64,000 nucleotides of DNA. It comes from Deltaproteobacteria bacterium. GTDB lineage: Bacteria; Myxococcota; Myxococcia; Myxococcales; Anaeromyxobacteraceae. The translations under genes were made by a program, and so were the position numbers. Positions 17,815 to 25,549 of the stretch are shown here, one piece after another; positions within the stretch are counted from its first letter, which is position 1; each line of letters opens with the position of its first letter. Below the pieces are notes generated by a model, which was not told the origin of the DNA, made no database searches, and saw only the letters and a list, made by a program, of their open reading frames with translations. The stretch spans positions 124,001 to 188,000 of the forward strand of contig JACRMN010000015.1 in assembly GCA_016214955.1 (NCBI GenBank). The letters run 5' to 3'.

Positions 17815-20028
17815 GTGGATCTGAGCCAGACCATCATCGCCGCCGCGTTCGTCGGCGTCGCCGTCGTGTTCGCCGGCACCTACGCGGTGAACCGGTGGAT
17901 GCGCGGCCGCTCCGATTCGGCGCGGCTCGAGGAGGCGTCGGTCGACGACCGCAACCTCCCGCGGTCGCTCCACCCGGTGATCGATCCCGACATCTGCATC
18001 GGCAGCCTCGCCTGCCTGAAGAGTTGCCCCGAGGGAGACATCCTCGGGATGGTGAACGGCACCGCCGCGCTGGTGCACGGCCAGCACTGCGTGGGCCACG
18101 GCCGCTGCGCCGCCGAGTGCCCGGTCTCGGCCATCACCCTGGTGTTCGGCACCGCCAAGCGCGGCATCGACCTCCCCGACGTCAGCGAGGTCTTCGAGTC
18201 GTCGCGCCCCGGCGTCCACGTGGTGGGCGAGCTCGGCGGCATGGGGCTCATCAAGAACGCCATCCGCCAGGGGCTCCAGGCCGCCGACCACCTCGCCAGG
18301 ACCCGCCAGCCCGCGCCCGCCGGGCTGGTGGACGTCTGCATCGTCGGCGCCGGCCCGTCGGGCCTGGCCACCGCGCTCGGCCTCACCCACCACAAGCTCA
18401 CCTACCGGCTGGTGGAGCAGGACAGCGTCGGCGGCACCATCTTCCACTTCCCGCGCCGCAAGGTGGTGATGACCGAGACCGTGAACTTGCCCATCTGGGG
18501 CAGGTTCGGGAAGAAGCGCATCTCCAAGGAGGAGCTGCTGGAGACCCTGCAGAAGGTGATCCACAAGGCGCACATCAAGGTGGAGCAGGGGGTCAAGGTC
18601 AGCGGCATCGAGGGCGAGGACGGCAACTTCACCGTCAAGACCACCGCCGGCGAGGTCAGGGCCCGCAAGGTGGTGCTGGCCATCGGCCGGCGCGGCTCGC
18701 CGCGCAAGCTCGGGGCCCCGGGCGAGGAGCAGTCGAAGGTGGTCTACCGGCTCGACCACCCCGAGCAGTACGACAACGAGAAGGTGCTGGTGGTGGGCGC
18801 CGGCGACGCCGGCGTGGAGGCGGCCTGCCAGCTCGCCAAGGAGTCGAAGGCCAAGGTGTGGCTCTCCTTCCGCGGCGACGCTCCCAAGTGCCGGCCGCCC
18901 AACGCCGCCGACATGGAGGCCCAGGCGAGGGCCGGCCGGCTCACGCTGCTGCCCAAGTCGCAGGTGAAGAACATCGGCGAGAAGGAAGTGACCCTCGACG
19001 TCGGCGGGAAGATGGAGACGATTCCCAACGACTACGTCATCGTCAACGTCGGCGGCGAGCTGCCCACCGAGTTCCTGCAAAAGGCCGGCGTCGAGATGCG
19101 CCGCTACCACGGCGAGGCGCCGGGCCGGAAGGGCGCCAGCCACTCCGCCGCCGCCGACCGCGAGGCGGAGGCGCGGCGCAAGGAGCGCCGGCTCGAGCTC
19201 CTCTTCGCCGTGCTGGGCGTGGTCATCCTGACGTTCCTCGCCTGGCGGGGCTGGGAGTACTACCTGCTCCAGCCGCTGCAGCGGCTCAAGTCGCCCATGC
19301 ACGCGCTCTTCCGGCCGGCGGGCCACTGGGGCCACGGCGTGGGCATCGCCGCCACGCTCTTCATGCTCTCCAACTTCCTCTACGCCCTGCGCAAGCGGGT
19401 GGCCTGGCTCTCGGGCGTGGGGGACATGCGCGCCTGGCTGGTGTTCCACGTCTTCGTGGGCTTCATGAGCCCGCTGGTGATCGCCTTCCACGCCGCCTTC
19501 CAGTCGCGCAACCTGCTGGCCACCGGCACCTCGCTGGCGCTGGGCGTGGTGGTGCTCACCGGCATCATCGGCCGGTACATCTTCAGCCTGGTGCCGGCCG
19601 CCGCCGGCCACGCGCTGGAGCTCGAGGACCTGCAGGCCAGCTTCGTGCGGGCCCGGGCCGAGGTGGAGCCCCTGCTGGAGATGATCCCCAACCCGGGCCC
19701 GGTGAAGCGGCTGTTCGAGTCGGTGACCGAACCGCTGCCCCCGGGGTCGCTCCTGCACTCGATGCTGACCCTGCCCCTGCAGTCGATGCGTTCCCGGGCG
19801 GCGCTGCGCCGCGTGGCGGCGCTCTTCCCCGACGACGAATCGCGCAAGGCCTTCCGGGACGACTTCCTGCAGTGCGAGCGGCTGCGCCTCCAGATCGGCT
19901 TCTACCGCTCCCTGAAGTCGCTGATGCGGATCTGGCGCATCTTCCACGCCTCGCTGGCCACCTTCCTGGTGTTCGCCATCGCCGCCCACATCGGCTTCTC
20001 GCTCTACCTGGGGTACGGCCTCAAGTGA
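17815..20028 (+). CDS. Inner-membrane ferredoxin/FAD-NAD(P)H/b-heme oxidoreductase
   Basis: 737 aa. N-terminal membrane helix (~4-24), then two 4Fe-4S-type clusters in CIGSLACLKSCPEGD (~61) and CVGHGRCAAECPVSAI (~91). A thioredoxin-reductase-like flavin domain follows, with FAD loop VGAGPSGLA (~178) and NAD(P) loop VVGAGDAGVEAA (~327). The C-terminal half is membrane-embedded with two helices each carrying His-x13-His (H545/H559 and H711/H725), the classic arrangement for two stacked b hemes as in ferric reductase and cytochrome b folds. The expected path is NAD(P)H to FAD to Fe-S to hemes b, across the membrane. The next gene overlaps by GTGA and encodes a 20-heme cytochrome, its likely partner. 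The start is GTG; the direction of flow in vivo is unknown. Confidence 0.9.
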   Translation: MDLSQTIIAAAFVGVAVVFAGTYAVNRWMRGRSDSARLEEASVDDRNLPRSLHPVIDPDICIGSLACLKSCPEGDILGMVNGTAALVHGQHCVGHGRCAAECPVSAITLVFGTAKRGIDLPDVSEVFESSRPGVHVVGELGGMGLIKNAIRQGLQAADHLARTRQPAPAGLVDVCIVGAGPSGLATALGLTHHKLTYRLVEQDSVGGTIFHFPRRKVVMTETVNLPIWGRFGKKRISKEELLETLQKVIHKAHIKVEQGVKVSGIEGEDGNFTVKTTAGEVRARKVVLAIGRRGSPRKLGAPGEEQSKVVYRLDHPEQYDNEKVLVVGAGDAGVEAACQLAKESKAKVWLSFRGDAPKCRPPNAADMEAQARAGRLTLLPKSQVKNIGEKEVTLDVGGKMETIPNDYVIVNVGGELPTEFLQKAGVEMRRYHGEAPGRKGASHSAAADREAEARRKERRLELLFAVLGVVILTFLAWRGWEYYLLQPLQRLKSPMHALFRPAGHWGHGVGIAATLFMLSNFLYALRKRVAWLSGVGDMRAWLVFHVFVGFMSPLVIAFHAAFQSRNLLATGTSLALGVVVLTGIIGRYIFSLVPAAAGHALELEDLQASFVRARAEVEPLLEMIPNPGPVKRLFESVTEPLPPGSLLHSMLTLPLQSMRSRAALRRVAALFPDDESRKAFRDDFLQCERLRLQIGFYRSLKSLMRIWRIFHASLATFLVFAIAAHIGFSLYLGYGLK

Positions 20029-21845
20029 CCCGCAAGCTCCTCCTCGGTCTCGGGCTCCTGCTCGCGGCCGCGCCCGCGGCGCGGGCCGACCTCTTCTCCC
20101 CCGGCGAGCTCTCGCGCCCTCACGCCTCGGTGGAGGGCATCAGCAACTGCACCAAGTGCCACCCGCAGGGCCAGCAGCTCTCCCAGGGCGCCTGCCTCTC
20201 CTGCCACGAGGAGCTCAAGGGGCGCATCTCCGAGAGCCGCGGCTACCACGGCAGGCTCCAGGGCAAGGACCGCGACTGCTGGGCCTGCCACCACGAGCAC
20301 CAGGGGCGCGACTTCGCCATGCTCGACTGGGGCCCGGGCGGTCGGAAGGGCTTCGACCACACCCGCACCGGCTGGCCGCTCAAGGGCAAGCACGCCCAGG
20401 CCGACTGCGACAAGTGCCACGACCGGCGGCTCATCGCCGACGCCGGGGTGAAGGCGCTGCTCGAGAAGCAGCCCACCCGCAAGACGCAGCTGGGCGCGCC
20501 GGCGACCTGCGCTGCCTGCCACGCCGACGAGCACCGCGGCCAGGTGGGCAACGAGTGCCAGAAGTGCCACGGCGAGGCGGCCTGGAAGCCGGCGGTCAGC
20601 TTCGACCACGCCCGCACCGCCTTCTCGCTGCTGGGCAAGCACGTCAAGGTGGCCTGCGACAAGTGCCACCCCAAGGTCGACGACCCGGTGGAGCACGTCG
20701 GGCGCCTGCAGCCCAGGAACCGCACCTACCTGAAGATGAAGCCGGTGCAGCACGCCAGCTGCCTCGACTGCCACAAGGACTACCACCAGGGGAAGCTGGG
20801 CGAGGACTGCAAGAAGTGCCACACCGAGCTCGACTGGCGGAACATCGTCACCGGCTCCACCACCGATCGCGCCTTCCACGACAAGACTCGCTACAAGCTC
20901 GAGGGGGCCCACGCCACCGTGACCTGCAAGGCCTGCCACGGGCCCAACCCCGGTGTGCCGGCGCAGTTCAAGGACCTGCCCTTCGCCCACTGCGTGGACT
21001 GCCACGTGGACGCGCACGGCGGCCAGATGAAGAAGCGGGACCCGAACGGCGGCCGCTGCGAGCGCTGCCACACCGTCCAGTCCTTCGAGCAGGCCCGCTT
21101 CGGTCCCGAGGAGCACAAGGCGTCGCGCTACCCGCTGGAGGGGGCCCACCGGCTGGTGGCCTGCTCGGCCTGCCACCAGAGCGACCCGCGGGTGGGCGAG
21201 CGCTTCCCCGCCGCCGCCCGCGAGGAGCTCCAGCGGCGCGGCCGGCCGGTGCGCCTGGCGCTGGCCATCTACAGCGTGGCCGGCGACCTCTCGCGCTGCG
21301 AGACCTGCCACGCCGACCCCCACGGCGGCCAGTTCGACAAGCGGGCAGCGGGCAAGGGCTGCACCGCGTGCCACGAGCTGGCCTCGTTCGCGAAGACCCG
21401 CTTCGACCACGACAAGGACACCAAGTTCGCGCTCGAGGGGAAGCACCGGAAGACCGCCTGCGCCTCCTGCCACCCCTCGGTGAGGGGGCCGCAGGGCGCG
21501 GTGCAGGTGAAGTACGCCGGGGTCGAGACCGCCTGCGCCGGCTGCCACGCCGACGTCCACGGCGCCCAGTTCGCGCCGCGCGCCGGGGACCCCACCGACT
21601 GCGCCCGCTGCCACGCGGCCGACGACTGGAAGAAGACGCTGCGCTTCCGCCACGAGCCGCCCTTCACCAGCTACAAGCTCCTCGGCAAGCACCAGAAGGT
21701 GGAGTGCAAGGCCTGCCACCCGGAGGTGGCGCAGGTCAGGCTCGGCGGCGACCTGAAGCTGCGCAAGTACCGCGGCGTGCCCACCGCCTGCCAGAGCTGC
21801 CACGTCGACTTCCACAAGGGCGCCTTCCGGGGGTACGAGCCGTGA
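20025..21845 (+). CDS. Periplasmic 20-heme cytochrome c
   Basis: 606 aa with a signal peptide (TRKLLLGLGLLLAAAPAARA). I count 20 CXXCH heme c sites, from CTKCH through CQSCH near the C-terminus. The chain is built of a repeated module: C-x2-CH-x-D-x-H-x-G-Q, a second C-x2-CH, then W-x4-5-F-x-H, F-x-L-x-GKH and a third C-x2-CH. There are free histidines to serve as second axial ligands. Such a chain should form a long electron wire across the periplasm. The GTG start overlaps the oxidoreductase stop as GTGA, and the next cytochrome overlaps its stop the same way. Confidence 0.96.
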   Translation: MTRKLLLGLGLLLAAAPAARADLFSPGELSRPHASVEGISNCTKCHPQGQQLSQGACLSCHEELKGRISESRGYHGRLQGKDRDCWACHHEHQGRDFAMLDWGPGGRKGFDHTRTGWPLKGKHAQADCDKCHDRRLIADAGVKALLEKQPTRKTQLGAPATCAACHADEHRGQVGNECQKCHGEAAWKPAVSFDHARTAFSLLGKHVKVACDKCHPKVDDPVEHVGRLQPRNRTYLKMKPVQHASCLDCHKDYHQGKLGEDCKKCHTELDWRNIVTGSTTDRAFHDKTRYKLEGAHATVTCKACHGPNPGVPAQFKDLPFAHCVDCHVDAHGGQMKKRDPNGGRCERCHTVQSFEQARFGPEEHKASRYPLEGAHRLVACSACHQSDPRVGERFPAAAREELQRRGRPVRLALAIYSVAGDLSRCETCHADPHGGQFDKRAAGKGCTACHELASFAKTRFDHDKDTKFALEGKHRKTACASCHPSVRGPQGAVQVKYAGVETACAGCHADVHGAQFAPRAGDPTDCARCHAADDWKKTLRFRHEPPFTSYKLLGKHQKVECKACHPEVAQVRLGGDLKLRKYRGVPTACQSCHVDFHKGAFRGYEP

Positions 21846-22756
21846 GCCGCCTCGCCGCCGTTCCCGCCCTGCTGCTCCTCGCCGCCCTGGCGGCGCCGGC
21901 CCGCGGTGCCGCGCCCGCCCCCAGGGCGGTGCCCCTGCCGCCGCCGCCGGGCGCCGGCAAGCCCGACCTCCGCGCCCCGCCGCCCGCCACCATGCACGGC
22001 GAGACCCGCTGCGAGCGCTGCCACACCCCCGAGCAGTGGGGCGACGTGGCCTTCGCCCACGAGCGCACCGGCTTCCCGCTGCGCGCCGAGCACAAGAAGG
22101 TGGGCTGCAAGGCCTGCCACCCGGTGGACTTCCAGCGGCCCCTGGCCCACGACTGCGGGAGCTGCCACCGCGACGTGCACCGCGGCCAGCTCGGCATCCA
22201 GTGCCAGGGCTGCCACGACGAGAGCTCGTGGAAGAGCCGCTTCGACGCCGACGCCCACCGGCGCACCGGCTTCCCGCTCACCGGCCGCCACGCCTTCCTG
22301 GCCTGCGAGGAGTGCCACGGCAACCGGCTCAACCGCGGCTTCGCGCGCGCCGTCTCCTCCTGCGCCGACTGCCACCAGCGCGACCTGGCCCGCGGCCAGG
22401 CGGTCATCGACCACGGCGGCTTCGGCACCGACTGCCGCCGCTGCCACTCCCCGTGGCGCTTCCAGAACGCCTTCTTCCCCGACCACGAGAAGTGCTTCGC
22501 CATCGGCGGCGGCCCGCACGCCGGCATCGCCTGCCTGAAGTGCCACACCTCGCTCTCCTCCACCACCGCCACCGGCGCCTGCTTCACCGACACCGCCGCC
22601 TGCACCCGGTGTCACCTGGTGCCCGACATGCAGGCCAAGCACCTCAGCGTGCTCGGCTTCCCCGGCGGGCCGCCCTACGACCGCAAGTGCTACGAATGCC
22701 ACCGGTTCAGCACCAAGACCGGCAATGCCCTGAGGGGGGCGAGGAGTCCGCGATGA
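21842..22756 (+). CDS. Periplasmic 10-heme cytochrome c
   Basis: 304 aa, signal peptide (VPALLLLAALAAPARG region), then 10 CXXCH sites: CERCH, CKACH, CGSCH, CQGCH, CEECH, CADCH, CRRCH, CLKCH, CTRCH, CYECH. It uses the same module as the 20-heme protein (CHRDVHRGQLG, FAHERTGFPL), so the two are paralogous. Translationally coupled at both ends (GTGA and ATGA overlaps). A link between the 20-heme wire and the outer-membrane components is the natural role by context. Confidence 0.95.
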   Translation: MSRLAAVPALLLLAALAAPARGAAPAPRAVPLPPPPGAGKPDLRAPPPATMHGETRCERCHTPEQWGDVAFAHERTGFPLRAEHKKVGCKACHPVDFQRPLAHDCGSCHRDVHRGQLGIQCQGCHDESSWKSRFDADAHRRTGFPLTGRHAFLACEECHGNRLNRGFARAVSSCADCHQRDLARGQAVIDHGGFGTDCRRCHSPWRFQNAFFPDHEKCFAIGGGPHAGIACLKCHTSLSSTTATGACFTDTAACTRCHLVPDMQAKHLSVLGFPGGPPYDRKCYECHRFSTKTGNALRGARSPR

Positions 22757-23715
22757 GCCCATCCCTCCGCCTGCTGCCCGCCCTGGCCCTGCTCCTCGCC
22801 GCCTGCCAGAAGGAGACCGTCGAGGCCCCCTGGCTCACCTACCCGGGCCTCGACGGCCACGCGCGCTACCTGCCGCTGCTCAACACCTCCCACGACCCCA
22901 ACACCCAGGCCAGCGTCACCTGCGCCTCCTGCCACCCGGGCACGACCTTCACCCAGCCGGTCTGCACCGGCTGCCACGGCCAGGCGGCCACCGCCGGCCT
23001 GCACACCAGCCTGGCCACCGGCCAGACCATCGCCGGCTACGAGTGGACGCCGCCGCCGCCGGCCCCCTGGCAGCGCCCCAGCTGCCTCACCTGCCACCCG
23101 CAGGGCGGCATCCCCGACGCCAGCCACCACAGCTTCTTCCCGGTGGACGAAGCCTCGTCCCACAGCCGCGCCAAGCTGGGCTCGGCGGCCGGCTCCTTCT
23201 GCCTGGCCTGCCACAGCGACCCGCTCGACAAGGCCAACGTCCAGAAGCTGAACTGCGTGCTCTGCCACCAGGGCGCGGGGGTGCAGGTGCCGCTCCCCGG
23301 CAGCCACGCCACGCTGCTCACCGTGGACTCGTTTCCCATCGTCCCCACGCCCCGCGACTGCCTGCGCTGCCACGACGGCGGCCAGGTGGACCGCGTCGCG
23401 GCCCACGGCTCCCTGCCGGGGCCGCCCGGCTTCGGCAGCGCCGGTCCCTGGGACAGCGACCCCATCTGCGGCACCGACCCGCTGCGGCCCACGGAGGGCT
23501 GCAAGCACGGCAGGCAGGGCTCGCCGGTGAACTGCTTCGCCTGCCACGACGCCCTGCCCCCGGCCTACGGCGGCACCGGGCCCGGCCTGCCCAGCCGCCC
23601 CTGGGCGCAGGACTGGAACCTCCCGGCCACCTCGCTCGGCCAGACCGCCGGGCCCACCAACGCGCGGGGGACGGCCCGGGTCCACGCCTGCGCCGGCTGC
23701 CACCAGCCCCAGTGA
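22753..23715 (+). CDS. 8-heme lipoprotein cytochrome c
   Basis: 320 aa. The N-terminus MSPSLRLLPALALLLAAC is a lipoprotein signal with the lipidated Cys at 18. There are 8 CXXCH sites (CASCH, CTGCH, CLTCH, CLACH, CVLCH, CLRCH, CFACH, CAGCH). The spacing and intervening sequence differ from the two preceding cytochromes, so it is a distinct family, resembling outer-membrane cytochrome lipoproteins. It is followed after one base by a beta-barrel gene, the order seen in porin-cytochrome complexes. Which face of the outer membrane it occupies is not decidable here. Confidence 0.93.
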   Translation: MSPSLRLLPALALLLAACQKETVEAPWLTYPGLDGHARYLPLLNTSHDPNTQASVTCASCHPGTTFTQPVCTGCHGQAATAGLHTSLATGQTIAGYEWTPPPPAPWQRPSCLTCHPQGGIPDASHHSFFPVDEASSHSRAKLGSAAGSFCLACHSDPLDKANVQKLNCVLCHQGAGVQVPLPGSHATLLTVDSFPIVPTPRDCLRCHDGGQVDRVAAHGSLPGPPGFGSAGPWDSDPICGTDPLRPTEGCKHGRQGSPVNCFACHDALPPAYGGTGPGLPSRPWAQDWNLPATSLGQTAGPTNARGTARVHACAGCHQPQ

Positions 23716-23716
23716 C

Positions 23717-25495
23717 ATGACCAGCCTCGCCACCATCGCCGCCGCGCTGCTGGTCGCCGCCACCCCGCAGAAGGGGAAGGCGAAGAAGAAGGTCGCGCCC
23801 GCCGCGGCCCGCCAGGCCGTCCCCGACGGCGAGAAGGCCGCCGCCGGCATGAAGCTGGAGAGGAAGCCCGGCAAGCCGCGCCCCACCCTGGGCGGCCAGC
23901 AGCCCTCCCCGGGCAACCCGCTGCCGCTGCGGCCGCGGCCCTTGCGTCCCCTCGACCAGGCGGGCACGGTGCGCAACGTCATCCTGCGCCGCGCCTACCT
24001 CGACGCCGGCACCAGGGACGGGCTGGCGGTGGGCCAGGTGCTGCAGCTTCGCCGCAAGGGCGAGGCGGCCGGCACCTGCACCATCGAGGCAGTGAGCGAG
24101 CGCAACGCCGTCTGCGCCGGCGGCGGCGTGCGGTCCGGCGATACGTTCCCGGTCAACCCGGCGGCCGCGGGCGCGCGCCCGGCCGACCTGCCTCCGCGCC
24201 CCTCGGCCGAGGAGCAGGCCCGGCGGCTCCAGGCCATCGGCCAGGTGGGCTTCGCGCTGGTGGACTTCAAGTCCACCCGGGTGGTCGAGATCCCCGACCG
24301 GCTCCGGCGCGTCGACCTGGGCTTCACCCACGTGAGCTTCCTGGGGAGCGACCGCGCCGCCGACCACCAGGAGCAGGTGTACGCGGTGGCCCGCGGCGTG
24401 CCGCTGTGGCGCGGCTCCCGGCTGGACCTCGACCTCACCGCCATCTACCGCAGGGACGCCGCCGACCCGGAGCGCTTCGAGCCGGGCAAGAAGGCGCTGG
24501 TGCTGGTGCGCGAGGCCTCGCTCTCCTGGGCCGAGCCGGCGGCCACCTGGCGCTTCGCCGCCGGCCGCGTGCTCCCCTGGTACATCCCCGGCGGCGCCAC
24601 CTTCGACGGGGTGCAGGCCGGCTGGCGCCCGAGCCGCGAGGCGGAGCTGGGCCTCTTCGGCGGCGCCGTTCCCGACCTCATGACCACCGCGCCCGGCGTG
24701 GACCGGGCCACCGGCGGCGCCTACTGGCACGCCGAGCGGCAGGTGGGCGGCCACAACCTGCTCCGCACCGACGGCCGCGTCGCCTGGGTGAAGCTGCCGG
24801 CCTCGAAGAGCCGCATCGAGGCCGAGGCCAGCTTCCGCGCCTGGCTGCTGCGCCACCTCGACGTCGCCGGCCAGGTCCGCTTCGGCATGGGCGACTACAC
24901 CTCCCCCAACAAGCTCGACGCCGCCCGCATCGACGTGGGCTGGGTCCAGCCGCAGGTCTGGTCGGTCTACGGCGGCTTCCGCTACGACGACACCCGGGTG
25001 CCCGACCTCGCGGCCCCGGCCCTCTACGCCGGCCGCACCCGCCACGCCTCGGGCGCCTTCTCCTTCGACAGGCTTGGCTGGCTGCAGCTCCGGGCCACCG
25101 GCGGACACGCCGAGGACCCGGTCTCGAAGGAGAAGCGGAGCTGGGTGGGGCCCGAGGTGTGGATGCCGCGGGCGCTGGGGAGGTGGGGAGGCGCCGGCGC
25201 CGGCTACTCGGAGCAGATCGGCAAGTCCTCGGGGCGGAGCGCCTGGGTGCAGGCCGATCTCGCGCCCGGCACCCGCTTCCGCATGCTGACCCGCGCCTCC
25301 TGGTTCATGGACGAGCGCCCCTCGCCGCTGCAGGCCGACCACGGCGTGGGGCTCATGGCCGCCGCCACCGCCGACCTCACCCCCTGGCTGCGCTTCCGGC
25401 TCTCCGCCATGGGCCGCTACGCCATCCCGCCCTCCGAGGCCGCACCCAGCGCCTGGGGCAGCCTGGTGTCGGCGGGGATCGAGGGAAGGTACTAG
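23717..25495 (+). CDS. Outer-membrane beta-barrel of the cytochrome cluster
   Basis: 592 aa. A signal-like N-terminus (TSLATIAAALLVAAT) is followed by a Lys/Pro-rich linker, a small domain to ~residue 150, then alternating amphipathic strands (e.g. RLDLDLTAIYRR, WRFAAGRVLPWY, GAGAGYSEQIG). It ends in an aromatic residue (GIEGRY), as outer-membrane barrels do. No sequence family is recognised by eye. One base separates it from the lipoprotein cytochrome. Context makes it the porin sheath of a porin-cytochrome conduit; experimental proof is absent. Confidence 0.82.
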   Translation: MTSLATIAAALLVAATPQKGKAKKKVAPAAARQAVPDGEKAAAGMKLERKPGKPRPTLGGQQPSPGNPLPLRPRPLRPLDQAGTVRNVILRRAYLDAGTRDGLAVGQVLQLRRKGEAAGTCTIEAVSERNAVCAGGGVRSGDTFPVNPAAAGARPADLPPRPSAEEQARRLQAIGQVGFALVDFKSTRVVEIPDRLRRVDLGFTHVSFLGSDRAADHQEQVYAVARGVPLWRGSRLDLDLTAIYRRDAADPERFEPGKKALVLVREASLSWAEPAATWRFAAGRVLPWYIPGGATFDGVQAGWRPSREAELGLFGGAVPDLMTTAPGVDRATGGAYWHAERQVGGHNLLRTDGRVAWVKLPASKSRIEAEASFRAWLLRHLDVAGQVRFGMGDYTSPNKLDAARIDVGWVQPQVWSVYGGFRYDDTRVPDLAAPALYAGRTRHASGAFSFDRLGWLQLRATGGHAEDPVSKEKRSWVGPEVWMPRALGRWGGAGAGYSEQIGKSSGRSAWVQADLAPGTRFRMLTRASWFMDERPSPLQADHGVGLMAAATADLTPWLRFRLSAMGRYAIPPSEAAPSAWGSLVSAGIEGRY

Positions 25496-25540
25496 GGTCC
25501 GCCCGCGGTGGCTGCCCCTCAGGCCGCGTGCCGGAGGACC
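25496..25540. terminator. Candidate bidirectional terminator
   Basis: GGTCC (25496-25500) with GGACC (25536-25540), and CGCGG (25504-25508) with CCGCG (25524-25528), form an interrupted stem in the 54-bp gap between the convergent barrel and ppk genes. There is no T tract. Confidence 0.3.
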
Positions 25541-25549
25541 CGGCCCGCA

